Of a stretch of DNA of 64,000 nucleotides, positions 49,258-57,704 are shown one piece after another (position 1 is the first letter of the stretch; each line of letters starts with the position of its first letter). The stretch covers positions 1 through 64,000 of the forward strand of contig NZ_JAPVLU010000044.1 in the NCBI RefSeq assembly GCF_027158205.1, given 5' to 3'. The notes beneath the pieces are model-generated. The model saw nothing but the letters and a program-made list of their open reading frames with translations. It ran no database searches and had not been told where the DNA came from. The translations under genes were made by a program, and so were the position numbers. Source of the DNA: Streptomyces sp. H39-S7 (lineage in GTDB: Bacteria > Actinomycetota > Actinomycetes > Streptomycetales > Streptomycetaceae).

Positions 49258-50726
49258 AGGGCGGTCCGAGCCAGGGGCAGCGCGGCGAGGGTGAAGGCGT
49301 CTGGCTGCTGGTAGTTGAGGCGCCGCAGGTCCACGCCCGAGGTGACGGCGTGGGTTTCGATCTGCGCGCAGGCGGCGTCCAGGAGGGTGTCGGTCTCGGC
49401 GGTGACGGTGACCAGGCCGGTCAGGGCCACGTCCGCGTGCCCGGCGATCAGCTGGCGCTCCCGCGTTTTGACGTCGGCGTACTCGACGGAGTCTTCCTCA
49501 CTGTCGACCTGCCCCTTGCGGGTGCGCTCGTTCGCGTCGGCGATGATCGCGGCCTTCTTCCGCTGGACATCGCGCAGCGCGGACTCCAGCCCCTGCGGCG
49601 CGTAGATCAGGGACAGAGTGCGCCGTACTCCGGCGGTGAACATGATGCTGTGGAGGAACCCGGCCCCCATCTCGGTGCGGGGCCAGTTCTCCACCCAGTA
49701 CGTGGCGTGGCGGGCGGAGTCGGTTGCCAGGCGGTCGTACTCCTCGACCTGGACGACGGGCCCGGCAGCTGCGGGGTCCGCCTCGGCGCGACCGGTGTCG
49801 GACCACTGCTGGAGCGCGGCGAGCGCCTTGGGATCGTAGGCGGTACGGATGACGGCGGCGATCTCCCGCGAGCTCAGCCAGCCCGTCACCATCAGTCCGG
49901 CGTTGCGGGCGGCCTGGGCGATGGACGCGGTGGTCTGTTCCATGACGGTGAAGGAGCCCGGGAGTCCTCCGCCGGCCTGGGAGATCAGTCGCCGGGCGGA
50001 TTTGAGGTCGAGGGAGATGGCGAGGTAGGTCTCGTGCGGGGCGGCGGCGGGACCGGCGGAGGCGACCAATTCGGAGTAGATCTGGCCGGCGACCGGGATC
50101 TGGGGGTGACCGTTGTGGGCCCAGTGCCGGGTGAGGGTGTCTCCGCTGTCGGGGACCGTGCGCTCCAGGACCTGCACGGTGGCGATGTGCCCGGTGCGGG
50201 CGATGCCGGCGAGCGCGCGGCCCCAGCTGGTGACGTTGTGGTTCTGGGTGGTGGGGTCGAGCAGGGCGAAGGCGCGGGAGGTGACGCGGGCGATGGCGGT
50301 CAGGGTCTGCTGGTGTGGGTCGTACACGGCGGCAGCGCCGTTGGCGGAGTCGCCGGGGGTGACGACTTTGAGGGAGGCGGCGGTGCCGGGCAGGTGCAGG
50401 ACGCCTTCCTGGCGGGGCCGGGTGACGGGCCGGGCGAGCCACAGGGTCTGCCCGGTGCTACGGCGGTGCGCGTAGCGGGCGACGATCGGCGCCCAGTCGG
50501 TCAGCGACCGCCCATGCCGGCGGATCATCACGAGCGCACCTGCCGCGGCCCACAGGGGTGTCAGGGCGATGGCGCCGAGCAGCCCGGTGGAGACCACCGT
50601 CATCAGCAGCAACGCCAACGCTGCTGTGACAAGTGCAAGTTGGGGTAGGGAGAGGCCGAGGAGGATGCCGCGGCGGGAGCGGTGCGGGAACTTCACCGTG
50701 ACCGGGGCGACGGACAGATCAGTCAA
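49254..50726 (-). CDS. SCO6880-type conjugation protein
   Basis: A 490-residue protein with two N-terminal membrane helices (LSLPQLALVTAALALLLMTV, GLLGAIALTPLWAAAGALVM) preceded by the basic motif VKFPHRSRRGILLG. This arrangement recalls VirB3/PrgI, with a soluble region resembling the N-terminal part of VirB4. The soluble part carries VTSWGRALAGIARTGHIATV and ETYLAISLDLKSARRLISQA. SCO6880 proteins occur beside VirB4-like ATPases in actinobacterial conjugation clusters, as here. A TTG start at 50726 places the basic motif at the front; longer starts would encode a Pro/Arg-rich leader overlapping the next gene. Confidence 0.82.
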   Translation of the reverse strand: MTDLSVAPVTVKFPHRSRRGILLGLSLPQLALVTAALALLLMTVVSTGLLGAIALTPLWAAAGALVMIRRHGRSLTDWAPIVARYAHRRSTGQTLWLARPVTRPRQEGVLHLPGTAASLKVVTPGDSANGAAAVYDPHQQTLTAIARVTSRAFALLDPTTQNHNVTSWGRALAGIARTGHIATVQVLERTVPDSGDTLTRHWAHNGHPQIPVAGQIYSELVASAGPAAAPHETYLAISLDLKSARRLISQAGGGLPGSFTVMEQTTASIAQAARNAGLMVTGWLSSREIAAVIRTAYDPKALAALQQWSDTGRAEADPAAAGPVVQVEEYDRLATDSARHATYWVENWPRTEMGAGFLHSIMFTAGVRRTLSLIYAPQGLESALRDVQRKKAAIIADANERTRKGQVDSEEDSVEYADVKTRERQLIAGHADVALTGLVTVTAETDTLLDAACAQIETHAVTSGVDLRRLNYQQPDAFTLAALPLARTAL

Positions 50727-50808
50727 GGGGACGGGTCCTGGGGTCGGCGGTGGGGCCCGGGGGCGGGAGGTGCGGTGCACGTCCCGCCCCCGGACAGCGG
50801 ACAGGGGA

Positions 50809-52140
50809 TCAGAGGCTGGCCGGGGGAGTCGGCGGCCCGGCCGGCCGGCCGGTTGCGGTGGCGGGTGCACTGGTGGGTGGCGGTGCACCCTGGGGCGGCG
50901 GGCTGGTGGTCGGCGGGGCGGACATCCGACCACCTCCCGGGCTGGGCGCGGCGCTCGCTCCGGGACCGATCGCACCGGGACCGTTTGGTTCTGTGCCTCC
51001 TATCTGGCCGCTGGTGTCGTCGGACACGCTTGTCGGCGGGGGCTGGAGAGCCTGCTCCAGGCCGGGCGGGGCACTCCCGCCGTCTGCGCCGGTGGGGTTG
51101 GCGGCGATGTCGCCGGGGAATCCGCCTGCGGAGTCGGGGCCCTGTGGGGCGGCTTCCGCTCCGGCTGCCGCGCCGCCGGCCCCGGCGGTGGCTGCTGCGG
51201 CTGCCTTGCGGGCGGCCTTCTCGGCGTGCTGCTTGGCGATCTGCGCTCCGGCGCCACCGGCACGGTGGATCGACTCGCCGTCGGTGCCGTCGGCAGCCCA
51301 GTGCACGAACTTGAAGACCGCGTACGGGCACAGCAGCACCAGGACCATGATCACGATGCCGGACATGACGTCGGCGAGTGCGCCGACCCCGTCCTTGGAC
51401 TCGGTGTTGCCCATGGCGGCGATGCCGAGCACGAAGATCACGGTCATGAGGAGTTTGGAGACCACCAGGGTGGCGGTGGCTTCGATCCAGCCGCGGCGCC
51501 ACCGGCGGGTGGCTTCCCAGCCGCCGCCCGCGCTGGCGAAGATTGCCAGGGTGACCATGACGAGGATGCCGACCTTGCGGACCATCATCACGCACCAATA
51601 GAGCATGGCGCCCAGGGCGGCACCGAGGCCGGCGAGTGTCGCGATGAGCCAGCCCATGGGGATGATGGCACCGATTTGGGAGACCTTGACGATGCGGCGC
51701 ACGGCCGTCTCGATCGTGAGGTGTGAGGCTCTGAACAGGCCGTCGGACAGGGCATCGACCACTTCGATGGCGACGGTGGTCAGCGCGATGGCTGCGAACG
51801 CGAAGATCACGCCGGAGGCGGTGCCGGTGAATGCCTGGGTGAGGGCCTGGCCGTCACGCTTGATGGCGGCGCGGATGAGCTGGGCGCAGAAGGTGGCGAC
51901 GAGCAGGACCAGGCCCAGCGGCAACAGCATCTGGTAGTTGTCACGGAACCACGGTGCGTTCAGGTCCACCTTGGTGGTGGTATTCACAGCCGTGGCCGCC
52001 AGGTCGGCGGAGGTGGCGGCGAGTTCACCGGCGGACTTGGCCATCCAGTTGCCGATCGCTTTGCCCGGGTCGGTCGCGAAGTCCACCGCGTCGCCGACGG
52101 CACACGCCTTGCCCACGACGGGGAGGTCACAAAAGTCCAT
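50809..52140 (-). CDS. VirB6/TrbL-like polytopic membrane protein
   Basis: A 443-residue protein with about six membrane helices in its first 300 residues (MLLPLGLVLLVATFCAQLIR, GVIFAFAAIALTTVAIEVVD, IIPMGWLIATLAGLGAALGA, MLYWCVMMVRKVGILVMVTL, ATLVVSKLLMTVIFVLGIAA, VMSGIVIMVLVLLCPYAVFK). A long Pro/Gly/Ala-rich cytoplasmic tail follows. This matches the channel component VirB6/TrbL. GGAGG precedes the ATG by nine bases. It belongs to the leftward transfer operon. Confidence 0.85.
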   Translation of the reverse strand: MDFCDLPVVGKACAVGDAVDFATDPGKAIGNWMAKSAGELAATSADLAATAVNTTTKVDLNAPWFRDNYQMLLPLGLVLLVATFCAQLIRAAIKRDGQALTQAFTGTASGVIFAFAAIALTTVAIEVVDALSDGLFRASHLTIETAVRRIVKVSQIGAIIPMGWLIATLAGLGAALGAMLYWCVMMVRKVGILVMVTLAIFASAGGGWEATRRWRRGWIEATATLVVSKLLMTVIFVLGIAAMGNTESKDGVGALADVMSGIVIMVLVLLCPYAVFKFVHWAADGTDGESIHRAGGAGAQIAKQHAEKAARKAAAAATAGAGGAAAGAEAAPQGPDSAGGFPGDIAANPTGADGGSAPPGLEQALQPPPTSVSDDTSGQIGGTEPNGPGAIGPGASAAPSPGGGRMSAPPTTSPPPQGAPPPTSAPATATGRPAGPPTPPASL

Positions 52141-52172
52141 GAACGGGTTCCTCCATTCTTAGTCGGGGTGGG

Positions 52173-52865
52173 TCACGGCGCGACGCGGGGAGCGATGGCG
52201 ACCAGGGAGCAGTCGTGGGCGGGCCGGCACTGAACAGCGAGGGACACGGCCCGGTCCTCAGCTCCGGAACCGCCGTTCTTCCAGGCGATCTGCTGCTTGC
52301 CGGTGATGGTGACGAGGTAGATGTATGCCTCGGTGATCGCGGTCGGATCATCGGCGAGGGCTTGCTGGAACGCGCTGGGGTAGTGCCCTTCGGCGACGGT
52401 GGAGGTGGCGTGCTGGGCGTTGTCGGCCATCCGCGACCACAGCACCGGATCAGGGACCTGCGCCGAGATCGACGGCCAGTCCGCGTACTTGCTCTCCTTG
52501 CTCATCCACGCGTTCATGCCGGCGAGCTGCTGGTCACGGCTGGTGTTGCGGGTGTCGTACGACCACAGCATCGCGGCGGCGGCCTTGGCGTAGGCGACCG
52601 GCTCCGAGACCGCTGGTGGCGGGGGAACCGAACCCGTCCCACCGGCCGGCCGCGACACGGCCTGAGACGGTGCAGTACTGCCGGTAGCCGAAGGCGTGGG
52701 TCTGCTGGCGCGGCCGTGCTGGCTACCGCCCCTGGAGAACCAGGCGAGGGAGGCGACCACCGCGAGGAGGCTGGTGAGGATGATCGCGGCGATGACGATG
52801 CGCCGGTTGGGCGACCAGTCGATGCCGCGAGTGGGCCGGGGCAGGGAGGGGAAGCGTTTCTGCAT
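52173..52865 (-). CDS. Membrane-anchored conjugation protein, VirB8-like by position
   Basis: A 230-residue protein with one membrane helix near the N-terminus (IVIAAIILTSLLAVVASLAW), a Ser/Pro linker and a soluble extracytoplasmic domain (AKAAAAMLWSYDTRNTSRDQ, NAQHATSTVAEGHYPSAFQQ, AYIYLVTITGKQQIAWKNGG). The topology and place in the operon fit VirB8-like proteins that link the channel parts; sequence alone does not prove the NTF2-like fold. The ATG overlaps the preceding stop (TGATG). Confidence 0.7.
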   Translation of the reverse strand: MQKRFPSLPRPTRGIDWSPNRRIVIAAIILTSLLAVVASLAWFSRGGSQHGRASRPTPSATGSTAPSQAVSRPAGGTGSVPPPPAVSEPVAYAKAAAAMLWSYDTRNTSRDQQLAGMNAWMSKESKYADWPSISAQVPDPVLWSRMADNAQHATSTVAEGHYPSAFQQALADDPTAITEAYIYLVTITGKQQIAWKNGGSGAEDRAVSLAVQCRPAHDCSLVAIAPRVAP

Positions 52866-53179
52866 CAGTGGACCTGCGACCCCAGCACGCTGAAGAACGC
52901 GACGATGCCGTTGGCGGCGCCGAGGCCCAGGGCCGCGCCGGCGGCGACGACGGCGCCCTTCTTGCCGTTGGCTTCGGCCTGGTGGCCGCCGCTGTGGTGG
53001 CCCCAGGCCCACACCGCGAGCGATACGGCCAGCGCTCCGACGACGGCGACGATGCCGAACAGGTTGATGCTGTTGACGACGTTCTTCAGCACGGACAGGC
53101 CCGGCAGCCCGCCTTCCGCCGGCGCGATGCCGGGATCGTAGGCGAGGTAGGTGATGCGTTCTGCGAGTGGGAAGGGCAT
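52865..53179 (-). CDS. VirB2-like small integral membrane protein
   Basis: A 104-residue protein with two membrane helices (INLFGIVAVVGALAVSLAVW and GAVVAAGAALGLGAANGIVA) separated by a short charged loop (HHSGGHQAEANGKKG). The size and topology match the actinobacterial VirB2/pilin-like family (DUF6112-type). It is the second gene of the leftward transfer operon and would form part of the mating channel. Confidence 0.78.
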   Translation of the reverse strand: MPFPLAERITYLAYDPGIAPAEGGLPGLSVLKNVVNSINLFGIVAVVGALAVSLAVWAWGHHSGGHQAEANGKKGAVVAAGAALGLGAANGIVAFFSVLGSQVH

Positions 53180-53305
53180 AGGTGTGGCAAGGCTCCTTGC
53201 GTACGCGGGCCAGGCGGGGGGCCGGCGGAAGGGGGGAGGGGAGGGGAGAGATGCGCTCGGGGCGCGGGAGAGGGCTGCCCGGGGCGGTGGCCGAGCGGGA
53301 GGGCG

Positions 53306-54421
53306 TTATACGACGCGGCGGACGGCGAGGATCGCCCAGTCCTTGAGCGGGGTGATCCGTACGGGTTTGGTCGTGCGCGGCGCCTCGATGACCAGGCCCG
53401 CGCCCAGGAACATGCCGACGTGTTCGGGGCGGGCTGCGGTGCCGCGGGCGAAGATCAGGTCACCGGGTTGCAGCTGGCTGGGGGCAACCGCCTTGCCTTC
53501 GTTGACTTGCGTGTACGTGGTGCGGGTGAGGGTGATGCCGGCGTGGGCGTATGCCTGCTGCATCAGGGAGCTGCAGTCGCAGCGGCCCATCGGGTCAGGA
53601 CCGTGTGAGTCGGTGCAACTGCCGCCCCACTGATAGAGCGTGCCGAGCTGAAACATCGCCCATTCGATGGCCTTGCGTGCCTTCGGGTCGGTATCCAGCG
53701 GGATCTTGTACCCCTTGGGCACGCTGCCTTCGGGGATGCGGCCGTATCCGGAGCCGTCAGCGGGAGTAGTGCAGCCGGTGGCGCCGGCCCCGGGCTCCGT
53801 GCCGTCCGTGTCCTTGCCGGCGTTCGGGAAGGTTGCGGCGATAGCGCTCTGCAGCGCGGTGGCCAGGCCCTCCCACTGCGCGTACGCGTCGGGGTAACCC
53901 GATGCCTGCACGGCCTGGGCGGCCTGGGTGACGGTCAGTTGCTGCCACCCGGAGACCTTGAGTAGGTGGTGGTAGAACTGCTCGGAGGCGTAGATGGGGT
54001 CGCGGATCTGCTGGGCGGTGCCCCAGCCTTGCGAGGGCCGCTGCTGGAACAGGCCGAGTGAGTCGCGGTCCCCGGAGTTCAGGTTGCGCAGCCTCGACTC
54101 CTGCATCGCGGTGGCGATGGCGATGATCTGCCCTCGTACCGGCACGTGCAGGCTGATCCCGGTGGCCACGATCGTCTGGGCGTTGGGGATCTGTTCCTTG
54201 GGCAGGGTGAGGCCCTTGATGTGGACGTCCTTGTCGGACGCGCCGTCGAGGATGGCGGTGACCTGCTTGCTGACGGCGTCGATATCGACCGTGTCGAGGC
54301 AGTCGCTGAGGGAACCGGTGTTCTGGACGGCTTCGCTGGAGGAGGCCAGCATCATGGCCGTTCCCGCGAGCAGGAGGGGCGACAGGACGGCGACGGCGAT
54401 GCCGGCGGCGAGCCCCTTCAA
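53306..54421 (-). CDS. Transfer-linked cell-wall hydrolase: lytic-transglycosylase-like plus NlpC/P60
   Basis: A 371-residue secreted protein. A signal-anchor (GIAVAVLSPLLLAGTAMMLA) is followed by a transglycosylase-like domain (IAIATAMQESRLRNLNSGDR, with DSLGLFQQRPSQGWGTAQQI) and a C-terminal NlpC/P60 peptidase domain with the catalytic Cys in RCDCSSLMQQAYAHAGI and His in RPEHVGMFLGAG. Such proteins open the peptidoglycan locally for conjugation. It is the first gene of the leftward operon; the TTG start at 54421 lies about 285 bp from the mirror-image promoter region. Confidence 0.9.
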   Translation of the reverse strand: MKGLAAGIAVAVLSPLLLAGTAMMLASSSEAVQNTGSLSDCLDTVDIDAVSKQVTAILDGASDKDVHIKGLTLPKEQIPNAQTIVATGISLHVPVRGQIIAIATAMQESRLRNLNSGDRDSLGLFQQRPSQGWGTAQQIRDPIYASEQFYHHLLKVSGWQQLTVTQAAQAVQASGYPDAYAQWEGLATALQSAIAATFPNAGKDTDGTEPGAGATGCTTPADGSGYGRIPEGSVPKGYKIPLDTDPKARKAIEWAMFQLGTLYQWGGSCTDSHGPDPMGRCDCSSLMQQAYAHAGITLTRTTYTQVNEGKAVAPSQLQPGDLIFARGTAARPEHVGMFLGAGLVIEAPRTTKPVRITPLKDWAILAVRRVV

Positions 54422-54934
54422 CCGGAGCGAACCACTGGGGCGTTAGCAAGCGCGGGTGTCGGCGGGTGGCGCGATGGCATGGGTTTGTCCTTCGAGGTGC
54501 GGTGTCCGGCGTGCCGCATACGCGCTGGCGTGGTGGAAGGGTGCGGCGGCCGGGGGCGGGCAATCGAGACGGGCCGGTGCGGGCGAGTTGCCGCTCGCTT
54601 CGCCCGGCCGGGCGGTGCGCTAGGTGTGCCGGGGCAGGGGAAACCTCCGCAAGGTGTGGCGTGGGGATGACCGACGGCTGGTGCTCGCCGGCCGGTTCAA
54701 AAACAGTAGGGCCGAAATGGCCGTTGACCAAAAAGTTGGTTCGAGGGGTCGGAATTCGACCCCTCACCGGAGACTTCTTGGTCAGCGGCGGATTCGGCCC
54801 TATAGTTTTTGGACTCCCTCTCACCCTCCCCGCTCTGTGGCCCGGGCATTTCTATGCCCCTTCGGGCCTGCGGGGACTCGTCTGCGAGATGGGCAGTTCC
54901 CTTTGCTTCTCCCTACCCGAATCGGGGTTCCTCT
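54422..54934. promoter_or_regulatory. Divergent control region between the leftward and rightward operons
   Basis: About 510 bp without a convincing gene, separating the leftward transfer operon from the rightward operon. Its core is a 118-bp imperfect palindrome (54696-54813). It is the only place in the window where the two transcription directions diverge in the backbone. Confidence 0.75.
54696..54813. promoter_or_regulatory. 118-bp nested palindrome with mirror-image promoters
   Basis: Three nested inverted repeats share one centre at 54754-54755. The inner arms are GAGGGGTCG (54743-54751) and CGACCCCTC (54757-54765). The middle arms are GTTGACCAAAAAGTT (54723-54737) and ACTTCTTGGTCAGC (54773-54786). 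The outer arms are at 54696-54716 and 54793-54813. Read rightward, TTGGTC (54778-54783), 17 bases and TATAGT (54801-54806) form a promoter. Read leftward, TTGGTC (54731-54726), 17 bases and TACTGT (54708-54703) form its mirror image. The inner arms would then be a shared operator. The same structure could instead be an origin or partition site. Confidence 0.78.
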
Positions 54935-55690
54935 TTGCCATTTTCTCTACACCAGGGCGACGCTCTCAGTGTTCTGGCCGGTCTGCCGGATGACTGCGTC
55001 GACTCCGTCATCACTGATCCGCCGTACAACAGCGGTGGCCGGACCGCGAAGGAGCGCACGACGCGCTCGGCGACGCAGAAGTACACCTCCGCCGACGCCC
55101 AGCACGCTCTGCCGGACTTCACCGGCGAGAATATGGATCAACGGTCGTACGGGTTCTGGCTGACGCAGGTCATGACCGAAGCGCAGCGGCTGACGAAGAT
55201 CGGCGGCACGGCCCTGCTGTTCACCGACTGGCGTCAGTTGCCTGTCACCACGGACGCGATCCAGGCGGCCGGCTGGCTGTGGCGGGGGGTGCTGGCCTGG
55301 CACAAGCCGCAGGCCCGGCCCCAGAAGGGCCGGTTCACCCAGAACTGCGAGTTCATCGTGTGGGCGTCCAACGGCGCGATGGACGGCTCCCACAACCCCG
55401 TCTACCTGCCCGGCATGTACTCCGCCTCGCAGCCGTCGGGGGCCAAGCGCCAGCACATCACTCAGAAGCCCGTCGAGGTGATGCGCGAGTTGGTCAAGAT
55501 CAGCCCTGAACGCGGCACGGTCCTCGACTTCTGCGCCGGCTCCGGCTCGACCGGCGTCGCGGCCCTGTTGGAGGGCCGCGACTTCATCGGCGTGGAGAAG
55601 ACCACTCAGTACGCGGCCATCGCGGCCGACCGGCTGACCGCGACGATCCGCGAAACCCTCACCCGGGACGACATGGTCCTCGCGGTCTGA
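54935..55690 (+). CDS. DPPY-type DNA methyltransferase
   Basis: A 251-residue N4-cytosine or N6-adenine DNA methyltransferase of the beta type. The catalytic motif SVITDPPYNSGG is near the N-terminus and the SAM-binding motif VLDFCAGSGSTGVAAL near the C-terminus, in the order expected for that class. IVWASNGAMDGSHN and HITQKPVEVMREL between them are usual. No restriction enzyme is adjacent, so it looks like a stand-alone methylase that may protect the element during transfer. A TTG at 54935 is preferred; longer upstream starts would run into the promoter palindrome. It leads the rightward operon. Confidence 0.88.
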   Translation: MPFSLHQGDALSVLAGLPDDCVDSVITDPPYNSGGRTAKERTTRSATQKYTSADAQHALPDFTGENMDQRSYGFWLTQVMTEAQRLTKIGGTALLFTDWRQLPVTTDAIQAAGWLWRGVLAWHKPQARPQKGRFTQNCEFIVWASNGAMDGSHNPVYLPGMYSASQPSGAKRQHITQKPVEVMRELVKISPERGTVLDFCAGSGSTGVAALLEGRDFIGVEKTTQYAAIAADRLTATIRETLTRDDMVLAV

Positions 55691-55838
55691 CGTCACACCC
55701 AACCCCGCCCGCGCCGGCAGGCACCCTTCCCAGTTCAGGTGGCGCCTGGCCGCGGCTCGCTGGCAGCGCGCCACCTGGGCTGCCCCGCGCCCACTTCAAC
55801 TCCCCCTCGTTCTCCGCGTCTCGTAGGAGGCCACACTT

Positions 55839-56483
55839 TTGATGCCTGAACCTATAGAACCCAGCCCCGCGCAGGAGTTGGAGCCCCTCCGTATTCCGGA
55901 CCCTCAGCTGGAGGGGATCGAGGCGAGCGTCCGGCGGCTCATGGAGCAGTCGACGCAGCAGGCCCAGCAGCTCGACCATCTCGCCTCCGCCCCGGCCGCT
56001 TCGCCGTTCGCGGCGTTCGGCATGCCGGGACTTGGGGGCCCGGCCCCTACCGCACCGCCGGAGCCGCGCCCGATCCTGGAGCTGGACGGGGAGGAACGCG
56101 AGGACGAACTCGACGCGCTCACCGACTGGGTCGACGACTTCCTCCTCGCGGTCTACGGGGCAGAGGTCACCACGGCGGCGCCCTGGTGCCTGCAATGGCA
56201 GGAGCACGACGACGTCGTGGCCTGGCTGCACGCCCTATGGCTGGCCTACCAGCAGCACAAGGACCCAGAAGCCGGACTGAGCGGCCTGTTCGTGTGGCAC
56301 CGGGACTTCCTCACCCACGCCATCGCCGCGATCCGCGCGCCCGGCGGCCCGCTGTCGGCCTGCATGACCTCCCCGGAGCGTCCGGCGCACCGGCTGCTGC
56401 CCGGCCCTGCGCCGTCGGCCCGCACGGGAAAGTCAACGGCGAAGGCGACGGGACCTGCCGAGCGGGCCGAGCCGACGTCATGA
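55839..56483 (+). CDS. DUF4913-like protein
   Basis: A 214-residue protein. A coiled-coil N-terminus (ASVRRLMEQSTQQAQQLDHL) is followed by the signature WCLQWQEHDDVVAWLHALWL and HRDFLTHAIAAIRAPGGPLS, which matches DUF4913, found on actinobacterial mobile elements. The TTG at 55839 is eight bases after AGGAGG; an ATG follows at 55842. It overlaps the RelE-like gene by ATGA, suggesting a functional pair. Function is unknown. Confidence 0.75.
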   Translation: MMPEPIEPSPAQELEPLRIPDPQLEGIEASVRRLMEQSTQQAQQLDHLASAPAASPFAAFGMPGLGGPAPTAPPEPRPILELDGEEREDELDALTDWVDDFLLAVYGAEVTTAAPWCLQWQEHDDVVAWLHALWLAYQQHKDPEAGLSGLFVWHRDFLTHAIAAIRAPGGPLSACMTSPERPAHRLLPGPAPSARTGKSTAKATGPAERAEPTS

Positions 56484-56959
56484 ACGGCAGGCGGCCAGCC
56501 TTCGGCCTGAGCTTCGATCCCCGCGCTCTGACTGATCTTCTCCAAGCTCCGGGCGACATACGCGATCTCACCCTGTCGTACCTGCAGGAGCTGGTGAATG
56601 CCGAGCGGTTCGGGCTTCGGCTCGACGGGGACTTGGAGGGCTACCGCAAGCTGTTCGTGGACTCCCGCAAGGACTGGCGCGTCGTTTACGGCGTGCGCCC
56701 GGCGCCGGAGGATTCCGTGCATCGACGGGAGATCCACGTCGTGGCGGTCCGGCCGCGTGCCGGCAATGACGTCTACGACGAGGTTGGGCGCCGTCTGGGC
56801 ATGAACCGCCGGCCACTCAGCGCCCGCACCCACGCTGCACGCTCCAGCTCCCCGCAGCTCACGACCCGCGGGCCCGTGCCGAGGCCCGGGCCGCCGCCCT
56901 CCCCGATGCCGGGCCTGCCCCGCTCCGCGCAGAGCCCCGCGCACCACCACACCCACTAA
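56480..56959 (+). CDS. RelE/ParE-like protein
   Basis: A 159-residue protein. The first 95 residues follow the RelE/ParE toxin fold: ALTDLLQAPGDIRDLTLSYL, GLRLDGDLEGYRKLFVDSRK, DWRVVYGVRPAPEDSVHRRE, IHVVAVRPRAGNDVYDEVGR. A 60-residue Pro-rich tail follows, unusual for a toxin. Ribonuclease residues cannot be assigned with confidence. If it is a toxin, the DUF4913 gene immediately upstream would be the candidate antitoxin, but that family is not a known antitoxin. Confidence 0.65.
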   Translation: MNGRRPAFGLSFDPRALTDLLQAPGDIRDLTLSYLQELVNAERFGLRLDGDLEGYRKLFVDSRKDWRVVYGVRPAPEDSVHRREIHVVAVRPRAGNDVYDEVGRRLGMNRRPLSARTHAARSSSPQLTTRGPVPRPGPPPSPMPGLPRSAQSPAHHHTH

Positions 56960-56978
56960 GTCCACGGAGCGTCCGCCT

Positions 56979-57680
56979 ATGTCCCCTGATCCCGCACCGG
57001 CAACAGCCCGGCGTGCGGTCTCCTCGCTCGACCACCGCATCGAGGCCGTCACCGGCCATGACGTCGACACCCTGTGGGCCTACCGCGACCGCGGCGTCCT
57101 CGACGAGGCGCTCACCCAGCTGGTCGACCGGCATCGCGAGCTGGCCCACGCGGAAACCGGTGTGACCTTCTACCGCACCCTCCTGCACCGCCTGACCAGC
57201 GGCGAGTTCCCCGTCGATGGCCCACTGCTCGCGCGTATCGACCGCACCGTGGACCAGCTGGAGGAAGCCGTCGACGCACGTGACACCGCAGAGCAGCGGG
57301 TGATCACCGCTCTGGAACCGATCGAGGCCACGACGCAGGACCGTCCCTCGGACGCGGGAGAACCGATTTCGGCCGCTGACCAGGCGGCGCTGCTGTCCCT
57401 CGCAGGTGGCGCCAAGGTACATGCGCACCTGCTCACGGGGCGAATGTCGGTGCCCACCGCCTGCGGCAGCAGGATTCCGTACGCCCACCTGCAGCAGCTC
57501 GAAGCCGCCGGACTGGTCTCCCGCGATACCAGCCACACAGTCGAGGCCGGGCAGCCCGTCACCTTGACCGACACGGGCCGTGCCGCACTGGCCGGCAGCC
57601 GCAGACACCGACCGGCAGCCGCACCACCGGCACCCAGGCCCGGCACATGGCCCCTCGCCCCCATCCGGCCCCGCCGCTGA
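56979..57680 (+). CDS. Hypothetical protein with helical core and winged-helix-like end
   Basis: A 233-residue protein. A helical segment (AHAETGVTFYRTLLHRLTSG, IDRTVDQLEEAVDARDTAEQ) is shared in outline with the gene at 59378 (ALAERSITFHRDRLAQLVHP and LAEAVAVRDVQTSTAS). The end (PYAHLQQLEAAGLVSRDTSH, then VTLTDTGRAALAGS) looks like a winged helix. GGAG precedes the ATG by nine bases. Function is unknown. Confidence 0.6.
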   Translation: MSPDPAPATARRAVSSLDHRIEAVTGHDVDTLWAYRDRGVLDEALTQLVDRHRELAHAETGVTFYRTLLHRLTSGEFPVDGPLLARIDRTVDQLEEAVDARDTAEQRVITALEPIEATTQDRPSDAGEPISAADQAALLSLAGGAKVHAHLLTGRMSVPTACGSRIPYAHLQQLEAAGLVSRDTSHTVEAGQPVTLTDTGRAALAGSRRHRPAAAPPAPRPGTWPLAPIRPRR

Positions 57681-57704
57681 ATCCGGCCGCCAAGAAGGAG
57701 ACCT

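Noticed and set aside
54696..54813. Origin of transfer (oriT)
   Set aside because: Nothing matches a nick-site motif I know, and the symmetric promoter layout explains the palindrome better; an oriT or replication role is kept only as an alternative.
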